Under the pieces are notes generated by a model. That model was not told the DNA's origin. It searched no databases and saw only the letters and a list, made by a program, of their open reading frames with translations. Position numbers and translations under genes: made by a program. A DNA stretch of 64,000 nt from Pseudomonas sp. PH1b (GTDB lineage: Bacteria; Pseudomonadota; Gammaproteobacteria; Pseudomonadales; Pseudomonadaceae): positions 124,001 through 188,000 of the forward strand of contig NZ_AYMU01000001.1 in assembly GCF_000633395.1 (NCBI RefSeq), in the 5' to 3' direction. Shown here in pieces: positions 8,047-16,994 of this stretch. The stretch's first letter is position 1. The number at the start of each line of letters is the position of its first letter.

Positions 8047-8577
8047 ATGTTCGTCATCACCCCGCAGGATCCCGAGACCTATCGTCGCCAGACCCGTCGC
8101 AGCACCCTGGTCATCGCCCTGGTGTTCATGGTCCTGGCCATGCTGCTTTCCAGTGCCGCAGTGGCGCTGTTCGGCCAACCTGGCGGCGACAATCTGCTAT
8201 GGAATGCGGCCGGCGTGTTCAGCGCTCTGCTGATCAGCGCGGCCTTGCTGCGCACAGTGTTCTGGACGCAGCCGTGGATGGCCTCGGCGGTTTACGGCTG
8301 GCGCCTCAAGCGCAGCCTGATGCGCGTGACCAACGTCATGCACCAGGTCACCGCCGGGGTGGCGGCCGGTGATCCGGCGGCTCTCAAGCTGCTGCGCTTC
8401 TATCACCTGGGCCTGATCCAGATGCACCAGCTGGACGCCAATTCCAGCGCCCAGGGGCAGATGCTCGGCGAGGTGGAACGTCACCTGGCGCTGCTGGCCG
8501 AGCAAGGCATCGACCCGCAGCAGGAGCGCCTTGATGCGCGCTGGCTGGAGGCGGTCAAGGCCCACCAGCCGCGCTGA
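8047..8577 (+). CDS. DUF3087 family membrane protein
   Basis: A 176-aa protein with two adjacent transmembrane helices (about residues 18-40 and 55-77) after a short N-terminus, then a helical cytoplasmic domain of about 100 residues rich in MHQ and LLRFYHLGL motifs typical of DUF3087. Function is unknown in the family. It is separated from the PepSY gene by 180 bp containing an AT-rich patch (GGTGATAATGC), so it is probably transcribed on its own. It converges with the large patatin gene with only 34 bp between stop codons. Confidence 0.8.
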   Translation: MFVITPQDPETYRRQTRRSTLVIALVFMVLAMLLSSAAVALFGQPGGDNLLWNAAGVFSALLISAALLRTVFWTQPWMASAVYGWRLKRSLMRVTNVMHQVTAGVAAGDPAALKLLRFYHLGLIQMHQLDANSSAQGQMLGEVERHLALLAEQGIDPQQERLDARWLEAVKAHQPR

Positions 8578-8611
8578 GTGCCTGGCGCCGTCCGGCGGTG
8601 AATGGCCAGGA

Positions 8612-11266
8612 TCATTGCAGGTAGCGCCACAGGGCCTCGGCGATCTCGTCGGATTGCCCGGCGCGGCCAAACAGTTGCTGGCCGATGTTCAGGCCCAGCT
8701 GGCGGTAGCTTTCGAACTGCGCTTCGTCGAAGAACTGGTCCACGGTGCTCTGGTTGGGAAACGCCGGATTGGTCCGGGCGTAGTTGAGGACGTCCGGGCT
8801 CAACCCGGCAATCAGCCGCGGCTTGAGCACCAGGATCCGGCAGTGCGGCGTGGCCGCAAGCTCAGCTTCGGCGCCCGGGGTGTGGGCATGCACATTGAGC
8901 AGCAGCGCGCACTTGCGGTTGTCGGCGCTGGCGGGTTGGCGAAACTCTTCCAGGCTGGCGAACAGCGCCTTGAGTTGCGGGTGGGCCAGCACCCCCGGGT
9001 CCTCGCGGATTTCCAGGGCCTGGTCGATGCGGGCCAGGCGCACCAGGTTGGCCAGGTCGTCAAAGCGGTAGTCGGGGTCGCAGCCAGCATCGCAGGTGAC
9101 GATCAGTTCCAAGCCGCGCCCCTCGCGCAGCAGCTCGTAGGTGGCGGTGTTTTCGAAATGCCCGCCGTCGGAGAGGTACTGGTAGTCGCGACGGTGCCCG
9201 TGAAAGTGCGCGGTCAGTTCGTAGAACAGGTAGCTCTGGGTGCTGTAGTAGCTCCAGGGTTTCCGGTCCCGGGGCACCCAGCGCGACTGGCCGGGATCGA
9301 GGAAGTGGCTGGGCCACCAGATTCCCAGGCGCACGTTGGCCAGCCCCAGGATCAGTGACATGCCCAGGCAACTGGCGCGCCCCAGGCCGGTGCTGAAGGC
9401 GGCGCCGGAAACGCCGATCCACTGGCCCAGGGACAGGGGTTGCATGATCTCCGCCGCCGGGCCCTGGCTCAGGTCCCGCGGGTAGTGCTTGCCGTCCAGG
9501 GTGTAGCGCTCCGCCGGGCCGTTGTTCCCAGGCATCTCACCGCCAAGAGCGGGTGCCCAGTTCGGCGCGATGCACAGCGGCTTGCCCTTGCGGTCACGTT
9601 GTACCAGCTGTTCGGCGGGGTCCACGGTGAGGTTCATGGTGACGTTGATCAGGTGCACCGGCCCGGCGCTGGGGCTGGCGTAGTACTGCTGCAGCGACAG
9701 GTCATCGCTGGACATGGGCTCGGCCACGCTGAGGTAGGTGCGGCGCTGGTGCGCCGGGCCATTGAAACGCATGCCGTTGGAAGCCCCCAGGTAGGCGCGG
9801 ATCAGCCTTGCGCTATAGAACGCCTGCAGCGACGAGGTGTTGAGGAAGCTGATGAAGCGCCCGCTGACGCACACCAGCAAGGCCGCCAGCAGGCTCAGGG
9901 CCAGCAGGCGCCAGGCCGCGGCGCTGCTGTTGGACACGGCGCCGGCGTCATGGGCGATCCACTGCACCAGCAGTGCCCAGCACAGGCACAGCAGGGTCAG
10001 CAGCAGGCCTCCGGCAATCAGGGCCAGGACGTCCAGCGGCAGTTTGCGCATCCAGCCGGGCAGGGGTTTTTCGTCCTTCAACAGCACCAGGCGGCGGATC
10101 AGCCACACCAGCAGCGCCAGCAGTACCGGAGTGCCCAGGGCCTGGTAATCCAGCAGGTAGCGGTACAGGCGTTCGGCACCGCTCACCAGCAGGGCGAAGA
10201 AGCCCAGCACGGCGACGGCGACCATGGCCCGGCTCAAGGCGCGGGTGATCTGCACCCGGTAGTTGCGCACACAGTTGTTGCAGGCACTGCTCCTGGCCGG
10301 GTCGCGGTTGTCGGCGAGCCGGCGTACCAGCTGAGAGGTGATCAGCAGGGCGTTGCTGCCGACCAGGGCGGCGGCCAGAGTCAGCGCTCCCACGGCCTGC
10401 CACTGGGCCATGCCGTAGGCCAGGGCGCCGCAGATCCACAGACCGGCGACAATCGCCAGCGTGCTGCGAAACGCCGCGTTGCCCAGGGTGGGGGGTTGAT
10501 CCAGATCGCCCCGGGGGATGACCAGCCAGTACGCCACGGCGCAGGGCAGGGCGAACAACAGCGCGGCCATCAGTGGCCACAGCAGCAGGCTGGCGTGGCT
10601 CAGCACCTGGAACAGGGTCAGCAGGCTGAGCACCAGGAGAATCGGCAGGCCGATCATCAGGTGCAGCGACAGCCAGTTGCGCCAGGTCATGGCCAGGGCA
10701 TAGAGCATGTCGCCGGCGCCGGTGGGGGTCAGGTAGCGGCCGTTTTCCCGCAGCCAGGCACCGGGGCCCTGGCCCACGGGCTGCTCGGCATAGTCGACGC
10801 CGGTGCTGATGCGCCCCGGTGGCTCGAAGCGCAGCGCCTGGTAGGCGTTGCGCGCAGCGTGGCCCACGGGGTCCCGGGGATCGGGGGCGCGCAGGCGCCC
10901 GGGCAGGAACAGGCTGGAAAAAAAGCTGCCGATGTAGCCGCCGCCGCTGACCGTGGACAGGTAGTCGAAGCGTGACAGCAGGCTGTTTTCCGTTTCCGTT
11001 TCCGTTTCCGTTTCCGTTTCCGTTTCCGTTTCCGTTTCCGTGGCGGGCGATGCCGGTGGCGGACTCATGCTGGGCGCCGGTGCCCGGGCCATGGCCTGGA
11101 GAACCCCCAGGCAGAAGGTCGCGCTGCGGATGCCCCCGCCGGACAGCGCCAACCCCCAGTTGCCACGCTCGGGAAGGCTTTGCCCGGGGGCTTCCTGGTG
11201 CAGGCTCAGGCGTCGGAAGCGGATGCGTTGCTGCTCGATCTGATACGGGGTCTCGTCGGGTGTCAT
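8612..11266 (-). CDS. Patatin-like phospholipase with integral membrane domain
   Basis: An 884-aa protein. The patatin fold is split. The oxyanion loop GLALSGGGIRSA is at about residues 38-49, the nucleophile elbow STVSGGGYIGS has Ser107, and the catalytic Asp is in SDGGHFENTATY near the C-terminus (about residue 755). Between the halves lie several hydrophobic helices (about 220-290, 300-360, 395-420, 430-500), so the enzyme is membrane-embedded. It should hydrolyse acyl ester bonds of lipids at the inner membrane. The start at 11266 was chosen for its AAGGAAGG site; upstream codons are not family-like. Residues 76-93 are a (Thr-Glu)9 run encoded by a perfect hexanucleotide repeat, inserted between the oxyanion loop and the nucleophile. 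Confidence 0.88.
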   Translation of the reverse strand: MTPDETPYQIEQQRIRFRRLSLHQEAPGQSLPERGNWGLALSGGGIRSATFCLGVLQAMARAPAPSMSPPPASPATETETETETETETETETENSLLSRFDYLSTVSGGGYIGSFFSSLFLPGRLRAPDPRDPVGHAARNAYQALRFEPPGRISTGVDYAEQPVGQGPGAWLRENGRYLTPTGAGDMLYALAMTWRNWLSLHLMIGLPILLVLSLLTLFQVLSHASLLLWPLMAALLFALPCAVAYWLVIPRGDLDQPPTLGNAAFRSTLAIVAGLWICGALAYGMAQWQAVGALTLAAALVGSNALLITSQLVRRLADNRDPARSSACNNCVRNYRVQITRALSRAMVAVAVLGFFALLVSGAERLYRYLLDYQALGTPVLLALLVWLIRRLVLLKDEKPLPGWMRKLPLDVLALIAGGLLLTLLCLCWALLVQWIAHDAGAVSNSSAAAWRLLALSLLAALLVCVSGRFISFLNTSSLQAFYSARLIRAYLGASNGMRFNGPAHQRRTYLSVAEPMSSDDLSLQQYYASPSAGPVHLINVTMNLTVDPAEQLVQRDRKGKPLCIAPNWAPALGGEMPGNNGPAERYTLDGKHYPRDLSQGPAAEIMQPLSLGQWIGVSGAAFSTGLGRASCLGMSLILGLANVRLGIWWPSHFLDPGQSRWVPRDRKPWSYYSTQSYLFYELTAHFHGHRRDYQYLSDGGHFENTATYELLREGRGLELIVTCDAGCDPDYRFDDLANLVRLARIDQALEIREDPGVLAHPQLKALFASLEEFRQPASADNRKCALLLNVHAHTPGAEAELAATPHCRILVLKPRLIAGLSPDVLNYARTNPAFPNQSTVDQFFDEAQFESYRQLGLNIGQQLFGRAGQSDEIAEALWRYLQ
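10987..11040 (-). repeat. Hexanucleotide microsatellite, nine perfect TTTCCG units
   Basis: The plus strand shows TTTCCG repeated nine times without error; the coding strand reads CGGAAA as Thr-Glu pairs. Units of six keep the frame, so copy-number change would alter protein length by two residues per unit without inactivating it. It lies within the patatin-like gene. Confidence 0.95.
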
Positions 11267-11608
11267 GGGCCTTCCTTGGGACGGTGGGGCACGGGCCGGG
11301 GGATGAGGGGCCGGGTGCGCCGGCAAGCGCCCAGCAGAATACCGGATGAGCTGGCCCAAGTGTGCGCTCTAGACGCACCGCGTAGCTGGGGCCGGGCCCC
11401 GGTTTCAGGCCTCGAGCCAGCAGGCGGCCAGGTGGCTTTGGGCGTGTGAGAGGCGCAAGTGGCTGGGGGTATCCATGCGCAGAGTGCATGGTTTAAAAGA
11501 GCCTGGTTATAACGTTAGATTTTATTCATATAAATGGACATAAGCTTTAGCCGCTATGCTGCCGCCAGTTTTTGACCTGACCACGTACGACCTGTAGGGC
11601 TTTTATTG
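11267..11608. promoter_or_regulatory. Divergent intergenic region, patatin / TauE-SafE genes
   Basis: No gene is seen in these 342 bp. The left part is GC-rich. The right part has an AT-rich island (11507-11541, with TTATAACGTTAGATTTTATT) unlike anything nearby, followed by a possible -10 box TATGCT at 11555-11560. The island most likely serves the exporter on the plus strand. AT-rich upstream sites of this kind are seen for CysB-type sulfur regulators, but that link is only a guess. Confidence 0.4.
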
Positions 11609-12391
11609 ATGGATGTGGGTAATTTCGGTTTTGTGATTGCAGGCTTGGTGGTCGGGTTCATCGTTGGCATGACCGGGGTCGGCGGCGGTTCGCTGATGAC
11701 CCCGATTCTCCTGTGGTTCGGCATCAACCCGGCCACCGCCGTGGGCACCGACCTGCTGTACGCCGCGATCACCAAGTCCGGTGGGGTGCTGGTGCACCAG
11801 AAGAACCGCAACATCGATTGGCGCATCACCGGCTGGCTGACCCTGGGCAGCGTGCCGGCGGTGGTGGTGACCCTGTGGTTCCTGAAGAACCTCGACACCG
11901 ATCCCCAGGCCTTGAACGCGGTGATCAAGCAGGCATTGGGTTTCGTCCTGCTGCTGACGGCCCTGGCCATTGTCTTCAAGAAGAAGCTCATGGCCTTTGC
12001 CCAGCGCCATGGCGGCGACTACCAGCCAAGCCCCGGCGGCCTCAACGGCCTGACCGTGGTCACCGGGCTGATCCTCGGCACCATGGTTGCCCTGACCTCC
12101 ATCGGCGCCGGCGCCCTGGGCACCGTGGCGCTGTTCATCCTCTATCCGTTCCTGGCCACCAAGCGCCTGGTGGGCACCGAGATCGCCCACGCCGTGCCCC
12201 TGACCCTAGTGGCCGGCCTGGGCCACGCCAGCATGGGCAACATGGACTGGCACCTGCTGGGCTACCTGCTGATGGGCTCGTTGCCGGGGATCTGGATCGG
12301 CAGCCACATGACCGGTCGCATCTCCGACGAGGTCTTGCGGCCGTGCCTGGCGGTGATGCTGTTCTCCATCGGCTACAAACTGGCGTTCTGA
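11609..12391 (+). CDS. TauE/SafE family anion exporter (TSUP, DUF81)
   Basis: A 260-aa inner-membrane protein with about eight helices in two repeats. The family signatures GMTGVGGGSLMTPILL (repeat 1, about residues 21-36) and SIGAGALGTVALFIL (repeat 2) are both present. Family members move sulfite, sulfoacetate or similar organic anions, usually outward. A TTG codon at 11606 precedes the ATG at 11609 in frame; the ATG is preferred. It stands alone, divergent from the patatin gene and convergent with the LysE exporter. The AT-rich promoter region may indicate dedicated regulation. Confidence 0.88.
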   Translation: MDVGNFGFVIAGLVVGFIVGMTGVGGGSLMTPILLWFGINPATAVGTDLLYAAITKSGGVLVHQKNRNIDWRITGWLTLGSVPAVVVTLWFLKNLDTDPQALNAVIKQALGFVLLLTALAIVFKKKLMAFAQRHGGDYQPSPGGLNGLTVVTGLILGTMVALTSIGAGALGTVALFILYPFLATKRLVGTEIAHAVPLTLVAGLGHASMGNMDWHLLGYLLMGSLPGIWIGSHMTGRISDEVLRPCLAVMLFSIGYKLAF

Positions 12392-12405
12392 GACCCGGCG
12401 CCGCC

Positions 12406-13026
12406 TCAGTTGCGCCGGTACAGGGCGAGAAAGCCGGCCAGCGCCAGCATTGTCGCGCCGCAGCACTGATTGAGCCGGCGCATGCCGGTTGCGGTGAGGA
12501 ACTTCGCCGCCTGCACCCCGCCGGCGGCATACAGCCCCATGACCAGCACCTCGACCACCGCCGTGACCAGCGCCAGGGTGGCGTACTGGGCGAAGATCGG
12601 TTGCCCGGGATCGACGAACTGCGGCAGGAAGGCGGTGAAGAACAGCAGCACCTTGGGGTTGGTCAGGGTCACCGAGAAACTGCGCCGGAACACCTCGCCA
12701 TGGCGTGAGCCGGCGCGCACCTGCTGGGCCCCGAGGGCCTGGGGCGTACTGCGCCAGAGCTGCAGGCCGAGCCAGGCCAGGTAGCACACGCCGACCCACT
12801 TCAAGACCATGAACAGCTGCTGCGAGGCCATCAGCATCGCCCCCAGGCCAAGGCCCACGGCGGCGATGATCAGGACGTCGGAGAGCGCCGCGCCGGCCAT
12901 GCCCACCGCCACCAACCGGCGATTGCGCGAAGTCCCGTTGGCCATTGCCAGCAGCGAGGTGGGGCCTGGAATCAGCGCGCCGATAAAGCAGCTCGAGGTG
13001 TACAGCAGCAGGGTCGTGGTGTTCAT
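12406..13026 (-). CDS. LysE family amino-acid exporter
   Basis: A 206-aa inner-membrane protein with six predicted helices, beginning TLLLYTSSCFIGALIPGPTS. The conserved G-x-x-x-P-G-P motif near residue 20 and the NPK motif (VTLTNPKVLLFFTAFLPQF) at about residues 120-138 are family hallmarks of the LysE/RhtB exporters. It would expel amino acids or derivatives such as homoserine lactone or threonine. It is a single gene convergent with the TauE/SafE gene (14 bp between stops) and divergent from the hybrid kinase. No adjacent dedicated regulator is seen, so the substrate is unassigned. Confidence 0.9.
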   Translation of the reverse strand: MNTTTLLLYTSSCFIGALIPGPTSLLAMANGTSRNRRLVAVGMAGAALSDVLIIAAVGLGLGAMLMASQQLFMVLKWVGVCYLAWLGLQLWRSTPQALGAQQVRAGSRHGEVFRRSFSVTLTNPKVLLFFTAFLPQFVDPGQPIFAQYATLALVTAVVEVLVMGLYAAGGVQAAKFLTATGMRRLNQCCGATMLALAGFLALYRRN

Positions 13027-13237
13027 TGCAGCGCGTTCTCGTCGGCAAGTGGGGGAATCGGCGTTGAGCGAGCATGCCCAAAATGCCCCCGGCTTTAAAG
13101 ACCTTTGCAGGGCTCCTGGCGCTCAAGGGCGGAATATGTGCCGGAGGCGTTCAACTTCCGTGGATTCCAGGGGTCAGTTATCCTGCGCTGGCCACCGGCT
13201 GGCAGCGCAGCCCCTTTTTTCTTCTGTGATGCGGTCC

Positions 13238-15670
13238 ATGACTATTTCCTCTTCTGGCGATGCAGCTTCTCCGACGTCCCGTGGCGGCGAGACGGGTGCC
13301 GCGATCCGTCGGTACGATTGGTCGCAGACCTCGGTGGGCCCTCGGGAACACTGGCCCAGCCTGCTGCGCAGCACCTTGAGCCTGGTGCTTGAGTCCCCCG
13401 AGAGCCTGTACCTGCTGTGGGGGCCGCAGAAACTGTTTTTCTTCAATGATGCCTATCGACCGGTACTGGGCCCGCGCCTGGACACGGCCCTGGGGCAGAC
13501 CATCGAGACCCTGTGGGCGGATGCCTGGCCCGATGTCCAGTTCATGGTGGAGCAGGCCTTTCTCGGCCACAGCTGTCGCCATGTGGACCTGCCGGTGAAC
13601 ATGCATCGCTACCCTGGTGAGGCGCTGACCTGGTGGTCGTTCTCCATGAGCCCGGTGTATGACGAACAGGACGAGCAGGTGGTCGGGGTGCTGTGCCATA
13701 CGGTGGAAACCACCGATCGCGTGCTCCTGGCCGAGCATGCGCGGCAGACCGAGGCGCGCCTGCGGGAAACCCGCGAGCTCAATACCCGGGTGCTGGCCAG
13801 CAGCAATGACTGCATCAAGGTCCTGGACTTGAATGGCCAACTGTCGTTCATGAGCGAAGGCGGCCTGCGGGTGATGGAGGTCAGCGACTTCAACGCGATC
13901 GCCGGTTGCCCCTGGCCGGAGTTCTGGCAGGACCAGGGCCGCCTCGACGCCCAGGCGGCGATCGCCGCTGCTCGGGCTGGCCAGGCCGCGCGTTTCCAGG
14001 GCGCCGCCCAGACCCTGGCCGGAACCTGCAAATGGTGGGACGTGCAGGTCACGCCGATGCTCGATGCGGCGGGCCTGCCGGAGAAGATCCTCTGCATCTC
14101 CCGGGACATCAGCGCCACCCGCGAGGCCGAAGAGGCGCTGCGGCGCCTCAATGAGTCCCTGGAGCAGCGGGTCCAGGCCCGCACCCAGGAGCGCGACCGG
14201 ATCTGGCAGTTGTCCACCGAGCTGATGCTGGTGGCGGATTTCAACGGCCGCATCATTGCCGTCAATCCGGCCTGGACCCGGCTCCTGGGCTGGCAGCGCC
14301 ACGAACTGGAAGGCAGCAGCGTCTACGATTTCATTCATCCCCAGGACAGTGTGGCAGCCGCCACTGCCAGTGCCGACCTGACCAGCGGCCAGAGCTTTTC
14401 CCGGGTCGAGAACCGTTTTCGGCACAAGGACGGCAGCTATCGCTGGGTGTCCTGGAGTGCCGTACCGGACCCGCAGCACGTGCACGCCGTGGGCCGCGAC
14501 ATCCAGGCCGAACGCGAGGCCGCGCAGGCCCTGCGCAAGACCGAGGACATCCTGCGCCAGGCGCAGAAGATGGAGGCGGTGGGGCAGCTTACCGGGGGCG
14601 TGGCCCATGATTTCAACAATCTGCTGACGGTGATCCGCTCCTCCACCGACCTGCTGCGGCGCACCCTCGACGAGAAGCGGCGGCAACTCTACATCAATGC
14701 CATTTCCGACACCGTCGACCGTGCCAGCAAGCTCACCGGCCAGCTTCTGGCCTACGCTCGCCAGCAGAACCTGCGGCCGGAGACCTTCGATGTCGGCGCC
14801 AGCGTGCAGCTGGTGGCACAAATGATCAATCCGCTGATCGGTGCCTGCATCGAGCTGCGCATCGAACTGCCGGAACAGCCTTGCTACATCCATGCCGACG
14901 CCGGCCAGCTCGACACGGCGCTGATCAACATGGCGGTCAACGCCCGGGACGCGATGCAGGGCGAGGGCCTGCTGGTGATCGCCGTGGAGCGGGTGACACA
15001 GATTGCCGCCAGCGCCAGCCAGGGCGCCCAGGCCGGGGACTTTGTCGCGATCTCCTTGACCGACACTGGTGCCGGCATCGACCCGCAGCAGCTGGAGCGG
15101 ATCTTCGAGCCGTTCTTCACCACCAAGGAAGTGGGCAAGGGCACCGGCCTGGGCCTGTCCCAGGTGTTCGGGTTCGCCAAGCAGTCCGGTGGCGGCCTGG
15201 CAGTCGACAGCCAGCCGGGGCAGGGCACACGTTTTACCTTGTACCTGCCGCGTTGCGAAGCCTTGGCGGATGTGGCCCCCGCACGCTGTTCGGCCGCCGT
15301 GCCGATCGACGGCCAGGGCCTCACCCTGCTGGTGGTGGAGGACAACCCCGAAGTGGGCGTGTTGTTGGCCCAGGCGCTGAACGAACTGGGTTACCAGGTC
15401 GAATGGGCCACCAGCGCCACCGAGGCGCTGGCTCGCCTGAGCCAGGAACGGGCGAGTTTCCAGGCGGTGTTTTCCGACGTGGTGATGCCCGGCATGAACG
15501 GTATCGAACTGGCGACGAAGATCCGCAGTGAATACCCCGGGCTGCCGGTGATCCTTACCAGCGGCTACAGCCCGGCCCTGGCGCTGGGCCAGACGCGCGA
15601 ATTCGTGTTCCTGCAGAAACCCTACTCGGTGGCGGCCCTCGCGCAAGCGATACAAAGCTGCAAGTTTTGA
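13238..15670 (+). CDS. PAS-domain hybrid sensor histidine kinase / response regulator
   Basis: An 810-aa soluble protein with no membrane segment. In order it has an N-terminal PAS-like domain (about 20-150, starting YDWSQTSVGPREHW), a PAS domain (about 180-300), a short coiled coil, a PAS/PAC domain (about 325-430), HisKA with phosphoacceptor His457 in GGVAHDFNN, HATPase (N box NMAVNARDAM, G boxes DTGAGID and GTGLGLSQVFG) and a C-terminal receiver with Asp747 in FSDVVMPG and Lys in LQKPYS. The HDFNN form marks the HWE/HisKA_4-like hybrid kinases common in pseudomonads. The output presumably passes through a separate phosphotransfer or response regulator. The start could also be the ATG at 13229. 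The last codons lie in a 14-nt imperfect tandem repeat (15657-15684). Confidence 0.9.
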   Translation: MTISSSGDAASPTSRGGETGAAIRRYDWSQTSVGPREHWPSLLRSTLSLVLESPESLYLLWGPQKLFFFNDAYRPVLGPRLDTALGQTIETLWADAWPDVQFMVEQAFLGHSCRHVDLPVNMHRYPGEALTWWSFSMSPVYDEQDEQVVGVLCHTVETTDRVLLAEHARQTEARLRETRELNTRVLASSNDCIKVLDLNGQLSFMSEGGLRVMEVSDFNAIAGCPWPEFWQDQGRLDAQAAIAAARAGQAARFQGAAQTLAGTCKWWDVQVTPMLDAAGLPEKILCISRDISATREAEEALRRLNESLEQRVQARTQERDRIWQLSTELMLVADFNGRIIAVNPAWTRLLGWQRHELEGSSVYDFIHPQDSVAAATASADLTSGQSFSRVENRFRHKDGSYRWVSWSAVPDPQHVHAVGRDIQAEREAAQALRKTEDILRQAQKMEAVGQLTGGVAHDFNNLLTVIRSSTDLLRRTLDEKRRQLYINAISDTVDRASKLTGQLLAYARQQNLRPETFDVGASVQLVAQMINPLIGACIELRIELPEQPCYIHADAGQLDTALINMAVNARDAMQGEGLLVIAVERVTQIAASASQGAQAGDFVAISLTDTGAGIDPQQLERIFEPFFTTKEVGKGTGLGLSQVFGFAKQSGGGLAVDSQPGQGTRFTLYLPRCEALADVAPARCSAAVPIDGQGLTLLVVEDNPEVGVLLAQALNELGYQVEWATSATEALARLSQERASFQAVFSDVVMPGMNGIELATKIRSEYPGLPVILTSGYSPALALGQTREFVFLQKPYSVAALAQAIQSCKF

Positions 15671-15734
15671 GCTACAAGTTTTAAGCGGCAAGCGGCAGGC
15701 CGCTGAACTGGCCGCTTAATGCTTGCCGCGCGTC

Positions 15735-16460
15735 TTACCGCTTGCCGGCGCCGCCTCGCCTCCATTCCTGCGCCGAGCGCCATAGGCAGATGCCGAGGAA
15801 ATACGCCGACGCCGCCAACCACAGGCCCATGACCGACGGGCTGCGGGCCGGGTGGCTGAGCACCAGCAGCGCGCCGCTGAACAGCCAGACAAAGGTCACG
15901 ATGATGTTCAGCGCCATCCACTTGCGCACCCGGAACGGGTGCAGGAACTGCACTCGGGTGGCGGTCAGCAGGGCCAGGGCGAAGATGCTCAGCAAGCTTG
16001 CCCAGGGGCCGGGGTCCAGCAGGTAGAAGCACAGCGCAACCACGTTCCAGGCGGCGGGAAAGCCCTGGAAGTAGTTGTCGTGGCTCTTCATGTTGACGTT
16101 GCAGAAGCACAGCAGCGACGACAGCAGGATCAGCGAAGTGGCCAGCAGTGCGCTGTATTCCGGCAGCGGGATGTAGCGGTAGATGAACAGTGCCGGGATG
16201 AACACGTAGGTCAGGTAGTCGATCACCAGGTCGAGCACCGAGCCGTCGATGTTCGGCAGCACCGAGCTGGTCTTGACCTTGCGTGCCAGGGAGCCGTCGA
16301 CCCCGTCCACCAGCAGCGCCACCCCCAGCCACAGCAGGCAGGCCTTGGGCTGGTTGTCGAATAGCGCCAGGGTCGCGAGCAGTGCACTGACCACCCCGGT
16401 GGCGGTGAAGCCATGGGCGCCCCAGGCTTTGATTCTGGCGATTTGCAGGGTCGATATCAC
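15735..16460 (-). CDS. pcs: Phosphatidylcholine synthase (CDP-alcohol phosphatidyltransferase)
   Basis: A 241-aa inner-membrane enzyme that condenses choline with CDP-diacylglycerol to give phosphatidylcholine. The sequence starts with the family-typical IKAWGAHGFTATG. It contains the CDP-alcohol transferase signature DGVDGSLAR, then IDGSVLDLVIDYLTY, which supplies the paired aspartates that bind Mg2+, and it has about eight helices. The GTG at 16460 is preferred because GGAGAG lies 8 nt upstream and the length then matches the family. An in-frame ATG at 16571 would add 37 residues of doubtful character. Pcs enzymes are found in plant- or host-associated pseudomonads. It converges with the hybrid kinase. 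Confidence 0.88.
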   Translation of the reverse strand: MISTLQIARIKAWGAHGFTATGVVSALLATLALFDNQPKACLLWLGVALLVDGVDGSLARKVKTSSVLPNIDGSVLDLVIDYLTYVFIPALFIYRYIPLPEYSALLATSLILLSSLLCFCNVNMKSHDNYFQGFPAAWNVVALCFYLLDPGPWASLLSIFALALLTATRVQFLHPFRVRKWMALNIIVTFVWLFSGALLVLSHPARSPSVMGLWLAASAYFLGICLWRSAQEWRRGGAGKR

Positions 16461-16994
16461 GGGGGCGTCTCTCCAGCGGCTGGGGGGCCTGGCGAGCACC
16501 GGCGCTTGTGCGTCGGCCACCCTGGCCAGGTTGCAGGTATCGACCGGAAAGCCCGGTAGAAGGTTCAGCATAAACCCTTAAATCAGCCTCTGCGGGTGAT
16601 GTCGGTCAGTTAATCAACCATGGGCTTACAGGGGGGGAGGGGGCCAGCTTGTGCCCGGTGGTTTGGCGCCACGCAGCCTGGCGGCGGTCAACCTGAGTGT
16701 GCAGGTCTGGCCTGTGCTTGATGGCCGGCCTTGGGGGCTACGCTCCAGCGGGAGCAAGCTCCCTTGCCACAAGTTGGCAGTGGATCGGCATGGGCTCTCA
16801 GCGGGTGGCTATCGCCACCCCAGGAGTCCATGGCCAGCCTGGCCGGGTCACCGCCGTGCAGGGGCCCCTGCGTCCAGGCGTCGGGTTTGCCGCGAGCAGA
16901 AAAAAGCCACGTTGGCGCTGCCGGCAACGTGGCTTTCACGAAAGGTTGGACGCGCGAGCAGGGGGCCTGCGCCCGCTGCCCCTGGTGGTTGTCC
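16461..16994. other. Gene-free interval between pcs and ampC
   Basis: No supported coding region is seen in these 534 bp. Contents are the pcs ribosome binding site and presumed promoter at the left, a G-run (16631-16644), a degenerate REP-type fragment around 16750-16775 (GGGAGCAAGCTCCCTTGCC) and the ampC terminator at 16900-16936. Confidence 0.6.
16900..16936 (-). terminator. Rho-independent terminator of ampC
   Basis: On the minus strand, AAAGCCACGTTG pairs with CAACGTGGCTTT (12 bp, 10-nt loop) and is followed by a run of six T. It begins about 58 nt past the beta-lactamase stop codon. Confidence 0.9.

Noticed and set aside
9440..10975. 511-codon open frame on the plus strand
   Set aside because: It is antisense to the patatin gene, rich in Gln, Gly, Ala and His as expected for a shadow of GC-rich coding DNA, and has no family motif.
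13178..15691. 837-codon open frame on the minus strand
   Set aside because: Antisense to the hybrid histidine kinase, which has intact kinase and receiver motifs.
16461..16571. Upstream ATG start for phosphatidylcholine synthase
   Set aside because: It would add 37 residues not expected in the family; the GTG at 16460 has a GGAGAG site at ideal distance.
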